The position numbers and the translations under genes were made by a program. A stretch of DNA of 64,000 nucleotides from JAKQIM01 sp029557965 (GTDB lineage: Bacteria; Chloroflexota; Anaerolineae; Anaerolineales; UBA4823), in NCBI GenBank assembly GCA_035341015.1, contig DAOQUL010000001.1, forward strand, positions 62,001 to 126,000. The letters are read 5' to 3'. The notes beneath the pieces were generated by a model. That model was not told the DNA's origin, searched no databases, and worked only from the letters and a program-made list of their open reading frames with translations. This document shows, in pieces, positions 1 through 7,579 of this stretch (position 1 is its first letter; every line of letters begins with the position of its first letter).

Positions 1-163
1 CGAAGACAAACGTATAATCAAGGGATTGGGTGCCGTCTTCATTCCAAAAAACATCAATGGTCAACTGTGGAAGTTGAAAATAATAGTCTTGAGCCAGGGC
101 TGAGGTGGGCAATGCCAGGCATAGCAATGCCAGCAGGGCCATCAAACCAATACGCTTAATCAT
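1..163 (-). CDS. Secreted or membrane protein, N-terminal fragment (cut by window edge)
   Basis: Only the first 54 residues are inside the window. The gene reads leftward from an ATG at 163, with a good GGAGG ribosome-binding site about 6 nt upstream. The first 25 residues form a clear Sec signal peptide (MIKR, a Leu/Ala-rich core, then an ALA-Q-type cleavage site). The mature part begins DYYFQLPQLTIDVFWNEDG, a beta-strand pattern that reminds me of DUF2207-like or other Chloroflexota membrane proteins. The family cannot be settled from this fragment. The zinc-ribbon membrane protein at 226-591 lies just upstream on the same strand, so the two may be co-transcribed. Confidence 0.7.
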   Translation of the reverse strand, partial: MIKRIGLMALLALLCLALPTSALAQDYYFQLPQLTIDVFWNEDGTQSLDYTFVF

Positions 164-225
164 CCGTTTCCTCCATCCATACAGCATGGGCCGTGCAAGC
201 TAGACAATATCGGCGAAAGAAACCT

Positions 226-591
226 TTACCACTTCGGTTCTTCGGTGAGCTGGTAAGTGGTTTTGCAGTATGGGCAAGAAACCACCGGGGCGCCGGCAAC
301 CATTTGGATATTGTCCATGGTCAGAGCGCCGCCGCATGATTTGCATTTCATCGTGTCCAGGTTCACATTGGCGGGCAGGTCGATGTTCAATGTGACGTTC
401 TCACCGCTTGCGCCGGATGGCGCACGCCGGCTGGCAAACCAGATCAGCCCAAAGCCAATTGCTACACTGATCAGGCCAATTGGAATCCATGCTGTGCTGC
501 CCTGGGGGCTAAAGGCGCCCCAGATGAATAGAACACCAAAGAAAATTAAGATAGCTGCTGAAATATAGGCAATGATTTTGCCAGTGCTCAT
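226..591 (-). CDS. Small membrane protein with C-terminal zinc ribbon
   Basis: This 121-residue protein has two predicted transmembrane helices at about 6-27 and 34-53, with a short loop between them. A soluble tail carries a zinc ribbon: CKSC near residue 83 and CPYC near residue 106. The layout suggests a membrane anchor presenting a cytoplasmic metal-binding knuckle. The start at 591 is supported by a GGAGG about 6 nt upstream. It lies upstream of the secreted protein at 1-163 on the same strand, with a gap of about 60 nt. I do not recognise a named family. Zinc-ribbon tails also appear in the paired proteins at 57.2-59.6 kb. Confidence 0.75.
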   Translation of the reverse strand: MSTGKIIAYISAAILIFFGVLFIWGAFSPQGSTAWIPIGLISVAIGFGLIWFASRRAPSGASGENVTLNIDLPANVNLDTMKCKSCGGALTMDNIQMVAGAPVVSCPYCKTTYQLTEEPKW

Positions 592-653
592 ATGAACCTC
601 CGTTCAAAAACAGTTTACATCGGAAGCGAGAAAGAAGCAAGGGATAATCCGCT

Positions 654-1808
654 TCACAGGGCTTCTTGAAGAATTTCTTCTAGCTTGGCTAGAGAGAACT
701 GAATGGGGTTGCCTTTCATACTGCTTGCCCGGGCTGATTTTTCAGCTACATCGGGCAGGTGGGCGAGCGCCAGGCCATAGACAGACAAGGATGGAATATT
801 CAGCGTTTTGCACAGCGCGCTGACCCAGGCCACGCCATCTTCAGCCTGGGCATGCCGGCTGCCGGTCAGGATTTGGGCAATTTCATTGTAGCGCGCTAGC
901 ACGGGGTTGAGCAGCTCACTTTGCCTGGCTGCCTCCAGGTTGGCTCGCATCACAAAGGGCAGCAGGCGGGCGCAGATGGCCCCATGCGGCGCAGAAAGGA
1001 TCCCACCCAACGGCCCCGCAAAACCGTGCACCGCGCCCAGGCGGGCATTGGCCAGTGCCAGGCCTCCAAACAGGCTGGCCAGAGACATATCCTGGCGGGC
1101 GGTAATATCTGAACCATTTTCATAGGCTCGCGGCAACCCATGAGCGGCCATCTGTAAACCTTCTTTGCAAATGGCATCTGTGAGTGGGTTGGGGGCATTG
1201 CATGTATAGGGCTCGATCAATTGGGTCAGGGCATCAAGGCCTGTGGTGGCGGTGACCTGGGGTGGTAGGCTGTAGGTTAGCTCTGGGTCGACCAATGCCA
1301 TCCGCGGCAGCATGAAGGGGCTGCGCAAGCTTACTTTCACCTGCTGATCTGTGGAGGTGAGCACCGCGTTGCGGGTGACCTCTGAACCTGTGCCGGCAGT
1401 TGTGGGAATTGCGATGTAAGGGCAAGATGGCTGTGCCAGCGCCTGGCCGCGGCCAATCACTTCCAGGTAATCCAGCAGTTCGCCTGGGTTGGCGAGCAAG
1501 ATGGCAATGGCTTTGCCTGTGTCTAGGGCGCTTCCGCCGCCCAGGCCAATTACCAGGTCACAATCATGCTGCCGCGCAAGGATAATGCCCTGCTGCACCA
1601 ACTCGATCGTGGGCTCGTGTTCTACGCTCAAGGCGATATGGTCTAAGCCTTGTGCGTCCAACAATGCCTGGATCTGGGCGGTTTGCGCGCTAGGCCTGCC
1701 GGTAACCAGCAGAGGGCGGCTCCCAAAGCTGTGTGCTAGTTTGCCGACCTCTTGGGATACGCCGGCCCCAAACAAAATACGCGTGGCGGTGGCAAACTCG
1801 AACTGCAT
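654..1808 (-). CDS. Iron-containing (group III) alcohol dehydrogenase family protein
   Basis: At 384 residues this has the length and motifs of the Fe-ADH/lactaldehyde reductase family, NAD(P)-dependent oxidoreductases of the cytoplasm. The nucleotide-binding GGGSALD is at 90-96 and the PTTAGTGSEV segment at about 135-144. Metal ligands D192, H261 and H275 are present, but the position that is His in FucO-type enzymes is Gln (Q196 in LDALTQLIEP). Related subfamilies share that change, so metal use is uncertain. I chose the ATG at 1808 because it overlaps the stop of the upstream monooxygenase gene by one base (TGATG). GTG 1811 and TTG 1814 are in frame and possible. The substrate is unknown; the partner gene suggests a small hydroxylated or carbonyl compound. 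Confidence 0.85.
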   Translation of the reverse strand: MQFEFATATRILFGAGVSQEVGKLAHSFGSRPLLVTGRPSAQTAQIQALLDAQGLDHIALSVEHEPTIELVQQGIILARQHDCDLVIGLGGGSALDTGKAIAILLANPGELLDYLEVIGRGQALAQPSCPYIAIPTTAGTGSEVTRNAVLTSTDQQVKVSLRSPFMLPRMALVDPELTYSLPPQVTATTGLDALTQLIEPYTCNAPNPLTDAICKEGLQMAAHGLPRAYENGSDITARQDMSLASLFGGLALANARLGAVHGFAGPLGGILSAPHGAICARLLPFVMRANLEAARQSELLNPVLARYNEIAQILTGSRHAQAEDGVAWVSALCKTLNIPSLSVYGLALAHLPDVAEKSARASSMKGNPIQFSLAKLEEILQEAL

Positions 1809-2113
1809 CACCAACCTGCCTCTTCAGGAAAAACATTTGTATACTTGATCCCTGTGCGTGGCTCCGCCATCATCTCTGCCACTGTGTCGCGCCACTTTGC
1901 ATAGTGGGCGGTTTCTTTGTGCTGTGCAGGCGCTTCTGGTGTGCGATAGACCTCGACCAATACAAAGCGCGTTGGGTCCTCATTCTGTTGGAGCACATCA
2001 AAGCGAGCAATACCTGGTTCTTGAATGCTGCATTGCGCATTTTCGATGCTAGCAAGGCGGAAGGCATCGATGCACTCGGGTTTGACGTGAACGTGTACAA
2101 ATACGATCAACAT
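1808..2113 (-). CDS. Antibiotic-biosynthesis-monooxygenase (ABM) fold protein, LsrG/YgiN-like
   Basis: This 101-residue protein fits a single ferredoxin-like ABM domain. The pattern EPGxxRFDVLQ near residues 32-43, then VEVYRTPEA and HKETAHYxKW at about 65-74, matches the LsrG/YgiN group. That group includes the AI-2 breakdown isomerase LsrG and quinol monooxygenases. The start at 2113 has a strong AAGGAG 5-6 nt upstream. Its stop overlaps the start of the Fe-ADH gene, so the pair is translationally coupled and probably acts on one substrate. No other lsr gene is visible, so an AI-2 role is unproven. Confidence 0.8.
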   Translation of the reverse strand: MLIVFVHVHVKPECIDAFRLASIENAQCSIQEPGIARFDVLQQNEDPTRFVLVEVYRTPEAPAQHKETAHYAKWRDTVAEMMAEPRTGIKYTNVFPEEAGW

Positions 2114-2212
2114 ATGATCTCCTTGGATGCGGCACCTTTTGGTGTGTTCATAAGCTGGATGGGTTTGGATCCTGATATGGTATTATACATAGGTAAGGAG
2201 GCTGGAATCTGC

Positions 2213-2461
2213 ATGCAGGAATCAAAAATCATTGTCTATGGCACGTGTTGGTGCGGAGATTGCTACCGGGCTCGTAAATTCTTGGATCAGAATCGCATTG
2301 CATACGAATGGATCGACATCGATCGCAACGCCGATGGTGAAAAGCTGGTCTTAAAGATCAATCACGGAATGCGCAGCGTCCCCACCATTTTATTTGAGGA
2401 TGGATCTGTTTTGGTAGAGCCCAGTAATCAAGACCTGGTTTTGAAATTAAAGCTGGCCTGA
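2213..2461 (+). CDS. Glutaredoxin-like protein (mycoredoxin type)
   Basis: This 82-residue thioredoxin-fold protein carries the active-site motif CWCGDC (redox pair CGDC at about 14-17) and the cis-Pro segment SVPTILF. It should reduce disulfides or mixed thiols in the cytoplasm. The reading frame is open far upstream, but homology begins only here. The ATG at 2213 has AAGGAGG at 2195-2201, although the 11-nt spacing is long. It converges on phoU with an 18-nt gap and no obvious terminator. Glutaredoxin-like folds also occur fused to DUF2085 at 37.9 kb. Confidence 0.85.
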   Translation: MQESKIIVYGTCWCGDCYRARKFLDQNRIAYEWIDIDRNADGEKLVLKINHGMRSVPTILFEDGSVLVEPSNQDLVLKLKLA

Positions 2462-2479
2462 TCTTGCCCGTTCTCTGTT

Positions 2480-3148
2480 TCAGGAGTTCAATTCTCCCAG
2501 GTTGCCGGTGTTGACAAAGATAATTTGCTCGGCGATATTGGTCACCCGGTCTGCAATGCGCTCCAGGTTGTGAGCACACCACATTAAGTAAGTACAGCGC
2601 GTGATCATTTCGGTGTCTTTGGCCATGATTTTGATCAGACGGTGAAAGACCTCCTCGTACAGCTCATCCATTTCGGCATCGCGATCGGCAATTCGACGCG
2701 CCCATTCCATGTCGCGCTTTTCAAATGCCTGGATGCTCTCTTCAAGCATTTGGCAGCTAATCTCGCCCATCCTGGGAATCTTCTTGATGGTTTTGAGCAG
2801 GGGCTCTTCTTCCATCATGATCACCGTTTTAGCAATTCCGGCGGCATGATCCCCCATGCGCTCCATATCGACAACCATATGCATAATGGCCACAATCTCA
2901 CGCAGATCGGTTGCGGCAGGTTGTTGGGTGGCGATCAGTGCCAGGCAGGCCTCTTCGATGCGAAAGCGCTGTTGGTTGATCTGGCGATCGCTTTGGATGA
3001 TCTCTTCTGCCAGCTTGGTATCGCGTTCCTTTAGTGCGGTGATGGCGCGTTGGATGGCACCGATGACCATGAGACTCATTTTGTAAAAATCTTGACGGAC
3101 ATCATTGAATTCGCGATCGAAGGTTGCACGTAAACTGTGGGTGGACAT
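2480..3148 (-). CDS. phoU: Phosphate-specific transport system accessory protein PhoU
   Basis: This 222-residue all-helical protein matches PhoU in length. It shows the two repeated three-helix halves and their acidic metal-binding patterns (HMVVDMERMGDHAAGIA near residues 90-106; CAHNLERIADRVTNIAE near 192-208). PhoU dampens Pst uptake and Pho signalling, working with PstB and the PhoR kinase. GGAGGTAAAGA precedes the ATG at 3148. It lies 21 nt downstream of pstB in a two-gene minus-strand unit, divergent from pstS. No PhoR/PhoB pair is visible in this window. Confidence 0.95.
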   Translation of the reverse strand: MSTHSLRATFDREFNDVRQDFYKMSLMVIGAIQRAITALKERDTKLAEEIIQSDRQINQQRFRIEEACLALIATQQPAATDLREIVAIMHMVVDMERMGDHAAGIAKTVIMMEEEPLLKTIKKIPRMGEISCQMLEESIQAFEKRDMEWARRIADRDAEMDELYEEVFHRLIKIMAKDTEMITRCTYLMWCAHNLERIADRVTNIAEQIIFVNTGNLGELNS

Positions 3149-3169
3149 TCTTTACCTCCAGAATTGGGT

Positions 3170-3937
3170 CTATCCCATGCGACCGGTAATGTAATCTTCT
3201 GTGATTTCTTTTTGGGGGCGTGTGAACATTTGGTTGGTTGACGAATACTCGATCAACTCTCCGAGCCAGAACAGCCCTGTATAATCGGAAATACGCCCTG
3301 CTTGCTGCATATTATGCGTTACGATCACGATCGTATATTGCGATTTTAGTATATCGATCAGTTCTTCAATGCGTCCCGTGGCAATTGGGTCGAGCGCTGA
3401 GGCCGGCTCATCCATCAAGATCACATCAGGGTGCACTGCCAATAAACGGGCCATGCATAAGCGCTGTTGTTGGCCGAGGGAAAGACTCAGCGCATTGTCA
3501 TCCAGGTGGTCTTTTACTTCATCCCACAAGGCGGCCTGTGTCAGGCTCTGTTCGACGATCTCTTGTAGATCGGTGCGTTTCCGGGCCAGCCCCACCGCGC
3601 GAGGCCCAAAGGCAACATTATCGAAAACAGATTGTGGAAATGGATTGGGCTTTTGAAAGACCATGCCCACGCGCTGCCGCAACCTGGTGAGGTCAATATC
3701 GGCGTCGTAAATGTTCTTTCCATCCAGCCTGATCTCTCCGACGACGCGCGTGCCTGGGATGGTATCGTTCATACGGTTCATACAGCGCAAGAAGGTCGAT
3801 TTGCCACAGCCCGAAGGCCCGATCAACGCGGTCACTTTTTGGGGATAAATCTCCATGTTGATCTGGTGGAGGGCCAGCGATGGACCGTAGTAAAAATCCA
3901 GGTCAATGGTTTGGATGGTAGGTGTGGGAGCGTCCAT
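3170..3937 (-). CDS. pstB: Phosphate import ATP-binding protein PstB (first copy)
   Basis: This 255-residue ABC ATPase powers phosphate uptake through PstCA. Visible motifs are Walker A GPSGCGKST, Q-loop MVFQKPNPFP, Walker B VILMDEP, D-loop SALD and H-loop VTHNMQQA. The ABC signature is odd: it reads LSLGQQQ where the family has LSGGQQQ, so a Gly that contacts ATP in the partner's site is lost. A second PstB at 6750-7505 has a normal signature but a broken Q-loop (see findings). I chose the ATG at 3937; TTG 3943 is in frame. No clear ribosome-binding site is seen, and a TAAAAT box lies 8 nt upstream. Confidence 0.93.
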   Translation of the reverse strand: MDAPTPTIQTIDLDFYYGPSLALHQINMEIYPQKVTALIGPSGCGKSTFLRCMNRMNDTIPGTRVVGEIRLDGKNIYDADIDLTRLRQRVGMVFQKPNPFPQSVFDNVAFGPRAVGLARKRTDLQEIVEQSLTQAALWDEVKDHLDDNALSLSLGQQQRLCMARLLAVHPDVILMDEPASALDPIATGRIEELIDILKSQYTIVIVTHNMQQAGRISDYTGLFWLGELIEYSSTNQMFTRPQKEITEDYITGRMG

Positions 3938-3981
3938 TACCAATCATTTTACCCGATTCTGCCATTTCTCGGGGAATTGCC

Positions 3982-4010
3982 TTGTGATGCGTGAAAAACA
4001 AGACTATAAT
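3982..4010 (+). promoter_or_regulatory. pstS promoter (-35 TTGTGA, 17-nt spacer, -10 TATAAT)
   Basis: TTGTGA lies at 3982-3987 and a perfect TATAAT at 4005-4010. The pstS ATG at 4018 begins 7 nt after the -10 box, so the mRNA would be leaderless. No repeated Pho box is evident in the 80-bp gap shared with pstB. Confidence 0.75.
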
Positions 4011-4017
4011 CCGCCCG

Positions 4018-4908
4018 ATGAAACATGTATATTGGCTGAGATTGTTGGTATTGGTCATTGTGTTGGCGGCTTGCACCTCGGGAGCAGATTCGCCAACACC
4101 AGAAGGCCCCCCGGTTACCACCGCTTATATTGAAAACAAGGGCTCTGACACCATCGTTAACCTGGCCCTGGCATGGGCTGAGGCATATCAGGGCCTGCAC
4201 CCAGAGGTGCGTATTTCTGTTACAGGCGGTGGAAGCGGCACGGGGATAGCGGCCTTGATCAATGGGACGGTGGATATTGCAAATGCCTCCCGTCAAATCA
4301 AAGATGAGGAGCTGCGAGAGGCGCAGGCCAATGGCTCTGACCCGGTGGAATTTGTGATTGCGCGAGATGCCATTGCAGTGATCGTCAACAAAAATAACCC
4401 GATCGACCAGCTCACATTGCAACAAATCTCAGATATCTATAGTGGAGAGATCTCAAATTGGCAAGAGCTGGGGGGTGAGGATCGCCCAATCGTGCGCCTG
4501 TCACGCGAAACGAATTCTGGCACGCATATCTATTTCTTAGAAGTGGTCTTGCGCCTGGGACAAAGTGACAATACAACATTGTTTTCGCAAGACACTTTGC
4601 TGCTGCCATCTTCTGAAGGCATTATTGCAGAAGTAAGCGACAACCCCAATGCAATTGGATATGATGGCCTGGGATACGTTACCGAAGCGGTGAAGGTTCT
4701 GGCGGTGGGGCGTGACCTATCTGGGCCTTATGTACTGCCCTCGGCCGTATCGGTCAACAATGGTGAGTATCCCATCGCTCGTGATCTCTACATGTATACT
4801 GTTAATGAACCAACCGGTGTGGTCCGAGAATACCTGGATTGGGTCCTCTCGCCGGATGCTCAAGAAATCATTACAGATCTTGGATTTGTGCCTGTGACAA
4901 AGCCTTAG
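4018..4908 (+). CDS. pstS: Phosphate ABC transporter substrate-binding lipoprotein PstS
   Basis: This 296-residue protein captures phosphate outside the membrane for PstCA. A lipoprotein signal ends in VLAAC with C19 as the lipidated residue. The mature domain has PstS hallmarks: GSDTIVNLALAWAEAY, GGGSGTGIAAL, the phosphate-contacting SRETNSGTHIYF, and IGYDGLGYV. The ATG at 4018 is preferred over an upstream GTG at 3991 because it gives a standard signal peptide and the promoter's -10 box ends at 4010. It heads the operon pstS-pstC-pstA-pstB2-ppk2-ppk2-ppk1. Confidence 0.95.
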   Translation: MKHVYWLRLLVLVIVLAACTSGADSPTPEGPPVTTAYIENKGSDTIVNLALAWAEAYQGLHPEVRISVTGGGSGTGIAALINGTVDIANASRQIKDEELREAQANGSDPVEFVIARDAIAVIVNKNNPIDQLTLQQISDIYSGEISNWQELGGEDRPIVRLSRETNSGTHIYFLEVVLRLGQSDNTTLFSQDTLLLPSSEGIIAEVSDNPNAIGYDGLGYVTEAVKVLAVGRDLSGPYVLPSAVSVNNGEYPIARDLYMYTVNEPTGVVREYLDWVLSPDAQEIITDLGFVPVTKP

Positions 4909-4913
4909 CTATT

Positions 4914-5828
4914 ATGAAGAAAAAGAACTGGTTACCCGAAGCGGTTGAATTTGTTGTTACGCGCCTGATCAAAGTGTCGGGTTATTCGGCTATCATATTT
5001 GTGGCATTGATTTTTTACTTTTTGTTAAGTGAAGGCTTGCCGACCCTGGCAGGGAAAGACAAAATTGCCTTGGATTCGCTGCTGGGAACCCGCTGGTACC
5101 CGGTGGAGGAATACTATGGCGTTTTGCCGTTGATTGGCGGCTCGCTGATGGTGACCTTGGGGGCGGCGATCATTGCTGTGCCGGTAGGGATTGGCACGGC
5201 GATATTTATCGCAGAGATCGCGCCGCGCTGGGCGCGGGATATCTTGAAACCGCTGGTGGAGGTGTTGGGTGGTTTGCCCTCGGTGGTGCTAGGTTTCTTG
5301 GGCATCCTGGCGCTCTCACCCTTCTTGCGCCGGTTTTTGGATCTACCCACCGGGTTGACTGCTTTTACCGGAGGCATTTTGCTGGGGGGGATTGCCATCC
5401 CTACAATCGTATCGGTGGCTGAGGATGCATTGGATGCGGTCCCCAAATCTTACCGAGACGCAGCCCTGGCATTGGGCGCCACCAAATGGCAGACGATCTG
5501 GCGCGTAACCCTGCCAGCGGCGCGCTCTGGTGTTTTAACTGCCGTGATGCTTGGGATTGGCCGCACAATTGGCGAGACGATGGCTGTAATGATGGTCACC
5601 GGCAACGCGGCGGTAATGCCATTTGGGCTCTCGGCGCTGTTCTTGCCCGTGCGTACCATGACGGCCTCGATCGCAGCTGAGATGGGCGAAGTGGCCAATG
5701 GCAGCCAGCATTATCATGTATTGTTCTTGATCGGCATCATTTTGTTTCTGATCTCGTTGACGATCAATGTAACCGCATCGGCAGTGGTCTTTCGCCAACA
5801 AAAGCGCTCTGAACGGATCCTGTCTTGA
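4914..5828 (+). CDS. pstC: Phosphate ABC transporter permease PstC
   Basis: This 304-residue inner-membrane permease has about six transmembrane helices, starting near residues 16-37. It shows the Pst permease signatures VEVLGGLPSVVLGFLG and the EAA-type cytoplasmic loop (DAALALGATKWQTIWRVTLPAA) that docks on PstB. The ATG at 4914 follows the pstS stop by 5 nt; an open frame extends upstream into pstS but shows no homology there. It pairs with PstA. Confidence 0.94.
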   Translation: MKKKNWLPEAVEFVVTRLIKVSGYSAIIFVALIFYFLLSEGLPTLAGKDKIALDSLLGTRWYPVEEYYGVLPLIGGSLMVTLGAAIIAVPVGIGTAIFIAEIAPRWARDILKPLVEVLGGLPSVVLGFLGILALSPFLRRFLDLPTGLTAFTGGILLGGIAIPTIVSVAEDALDAVPKSYRDAALALGATKWQTIWRVTLPAARSGVLTAVMLGIGRTIGETMAVMMVTGNAAVMPFGLSALFLPVRTMTASIAAEMGEVANGSQHYHVLFLIGIILFLISLTINVTASAVVFRQQKRSERILS

Positions 5829-5849
5829 TCGGATAATGGGTGCGGGCAA

Positions 5850-6743
5850 ATGAATCTGCAAAGAATTCAACGATTTTCTCGGTGGTGGGCATCCACCCAG
5901 GCGCGCGACCTGGTCCAACGGTTGGGCTTTGGGCTGGTCACTTTGGTGGCGCTGCTCACCGTGATCCCGATTGTGGGGGTGGTGGGGTATATTGTCGTCC
6001 AGGGGGCGTCGGCAATTTCTTGGGATTTCTTGTTCTCCTTTCCTTACGATGGAATGCGCCAGGGAGGAATTTGGCCGGCTATCGTGGGGACATTTTACCT
6101 GACCTTGGGGACGGCAATCTTTGCGGTGCCGCTGGGGATCGGGGCGGCTATTTACCTCTCTGAATATGCCCCTGATAATCGCTGGACGCGCCTGATCCGC
6201 CTGGCGATCATCAACCTGGCTGGCATCCCCTCGGTGGTTTACGGATTGTTTGGATTGGGCTTGTTTGTGCTGTTTTTCAACTTTGGCACCAGTATCCTGG
6301 CTGGGTCGTTGACACTGTCGATCATGACCTTGCCGGTCATTATCAGCACGGCAGAGGAAGCTCTGCGAGCAGTGCCACAGTCGTTTCGAGTGGTCAGCAT
6401 TTCGCTCGGCGGGACCAAGTGGCAGACGATCCGCCGGATTGTATTACCGCAAGCGCTGCCTGGCATTTTGACCGGGGTGATCTTGGGGCTGGAACGGGCG
6501 GCGGGTGAAACTGCCCCCATCCTGTTTACGGTGGCGGCCTTCTTCTTGCCGCGTTTGCCGAATTCTCCGCTGGATGCTACCATGGCTTTGCCCTATCACT
6601 TGTTTGTGATCTCAACCCAGGTGCCGGGAATGCCGATCCAAATTCAATATGGTACGGCATTGGTATTGATGGTCTTTGTGTTGAGCATGAACCTGGTGGC
6701 AACCACCATCCGTTCGCGGGCGCGCGCTCGCAGGCAGTGGTGA
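5850..6743 (+). CDS. pstA: Phosphate ABC transporter permease PstA
   Basis: This 297-residue permease is the PstC partner. It has about six transmembrane helices, the NLAGIPSVVYGLFGLG segment and the coupling loop VVSISLGGTKWQTIRRIVLPQALPG (the conserved Gly is in LGGT). It is separated from pstC by 21 nt and from the next ATPase gene by 6 nt, so one transcript is likely. The ATG at 5850 gives a normal cytoplasmic N-terminus; GTG starts further upstream lack support. Confidence 0.94.
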   Translation: MNLQRIQRFSRWWASTQARDLVQRLGFGLVTLVALLTVIPIVGVVGYIVVQGASAISWDFLFSFPYDGMRQGGIWPAIVGTFYLTLGTAIFAVPLGIGAAIYLSEYAPDNRWTRLIRLAIINLAGIPSVVYGLFGLGLFVLFFNFGTSILAGSLTLSIMTLPVIISTAEEALRAVPQSFRVVSISLGGTKWQTIRRIVLPQALPGILTGVILGLERAAGETAPILFTVAAFFLPRLPNSPLDATMALPYHLFVISTQVPGMPIQIQYGTALVLMVFVLSMNLVATTIRSRARARRQW

Positions 6744-6749
6744 TTTTTT

Positions 6750-7505
6750 ATGGATAAAATTGTGGTCGAAGGTCTGTCGGTTTATTACTCAGATGGCACC
6801 GAGTCGCTCAAGAATGTCAGCCTGAGTATCCCGGCGAACGCTGTAACGGTGTTGTTTGGGCCGGCTGGAGGGGGCAAATCTACCCTCTTGAGGGTTCTCA
6901 ACCGGCTGAATGACCTGGCAGACGTGGTGTTAATGGCGGGCCGGGTGTTATTGGATGGTCAGAACATACTTGACCCCAAGTTTGATGTAATTACCTTGAG
7001 GCGGCGTGTTGGGATGGTTTTTGCTCGTCCGGTGGTGCTGCCAATGAGCATTCGCGAGAACCTGACCTATGGCCTGGAGCTGGCAGGCGAGCACAAGAAG
7101 CAAGTTCATGACGAGGCTGTCGAAACGAGCTTAACGCAGGCGGCCTTGTGGGATGAGGTCAAAGACCGCCTGGGTGATCCGGCGGTGGCTTTGTCGGGGG
7201 GCCAGCAGCAGCGGCTGTGCCTGGCGCGCAGCCTGGCCCTCAAGCCAGAAGTCATCTTGTTGGATGAGCCTACCTCGGGCCTGGATCCAATCTCAACTGC
7301 AAAGGTAGAAGCATCGCTAGAAGAGTTGAAGAAGCAATATACGATCATCCTGGTGCCTCATTCAATCCAGCAGGCTGCGCGCACGGCAGATTTCGCGGCC
7401 TTTTTTTTGCAAGGTGAGCTGGTTGAATACGCGGCAGGGAAAGAGATATTCTTGACCCCCAAAGATAAGCGCACAGAAGATTATGTGGAAGGCCGGTTCG
7501 GTTAA
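6750..7505 (+). CDS. PstB-like ATPase (second copy) with altered Q-loop
   Basis: This 251-residue ABC ATPase resembles PstB from end to end, including the family's C-terminal EDYVEGRFG. Walker A is GPAGGGKST, the signature LSGGQQQ is intact, Walker B is VILLDEP and the D-loop SGLD. The Q-loop reads MVFARPVVLP, so the Gln that links ATP binding to the permease is Ala. The H-loop is VPHSIQQA, keeping His but with Pro for Thr. It ends the permease part of the operon, while the other pstB lies in the divergent unit. The paired changes suggest the two form one asymmetric heterodimer, though they could instead be alternative homodimers. Confidence 0.88.
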   Translation: MDKIVVEGLSVYYSDGTESLKNVSLSIPANAVTVLFGPAGGGKSTLLRVLNRLNDLADVVLMAGRVLLDGQNILDPKFDVITLRRRVGMVFARPVVLPMSIRENLTYGLELAGEHKKQVHDEAVETSLTQAALWDEVKDRLGDPAVALSGGQQQRLCLARSLALKPEVILLDEPTSGLDPISTAKVEASLEELKKQYTIILVPHSIQQAARTADFAAFFLQGELVEYAAGKEIFLTPKDKRTEDYVEGRFG

Positions 7506-7510
7506 GGTTA

Positions 7511-7539
7511 TTGCGCAATTAAACAAATAACTATACAAT
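7511..7539 (+). promoter_or_regulatory. Possible internal promoter before the polyphosphate kinase genes
   Basis: TTGCGC at 7511-7516 and TACAAT at 7534-7539 are separated by 17 nt, in the 74-nt gap between the second pstB and the first ppk2. It could let the kinases be expressed apart from the transporter. The match is moderate. Confidence 0.4.
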
Positions 7540-7579
7540 ATCTACAGGTGTGGGTTTTGCCAGTGAGGAGCGGCCAAAT

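Noticed and set aside
1733..2212. Long open frame continuing upstream of the glutaredoxin gene
   Set aside because: No homology in this part, it runs antisense to the ABM and Fe-ADH genes, and a ribosome-binding site lies at 2195-2201 before the ATG at 2213.
3938..4017. A Pho box between pstB and pstS
   Set aside because: No pair of conserved direct repeats (PhoB or PhoP type) could be seen in the 80 bp, so only the sigma-70-like promoter is reported.
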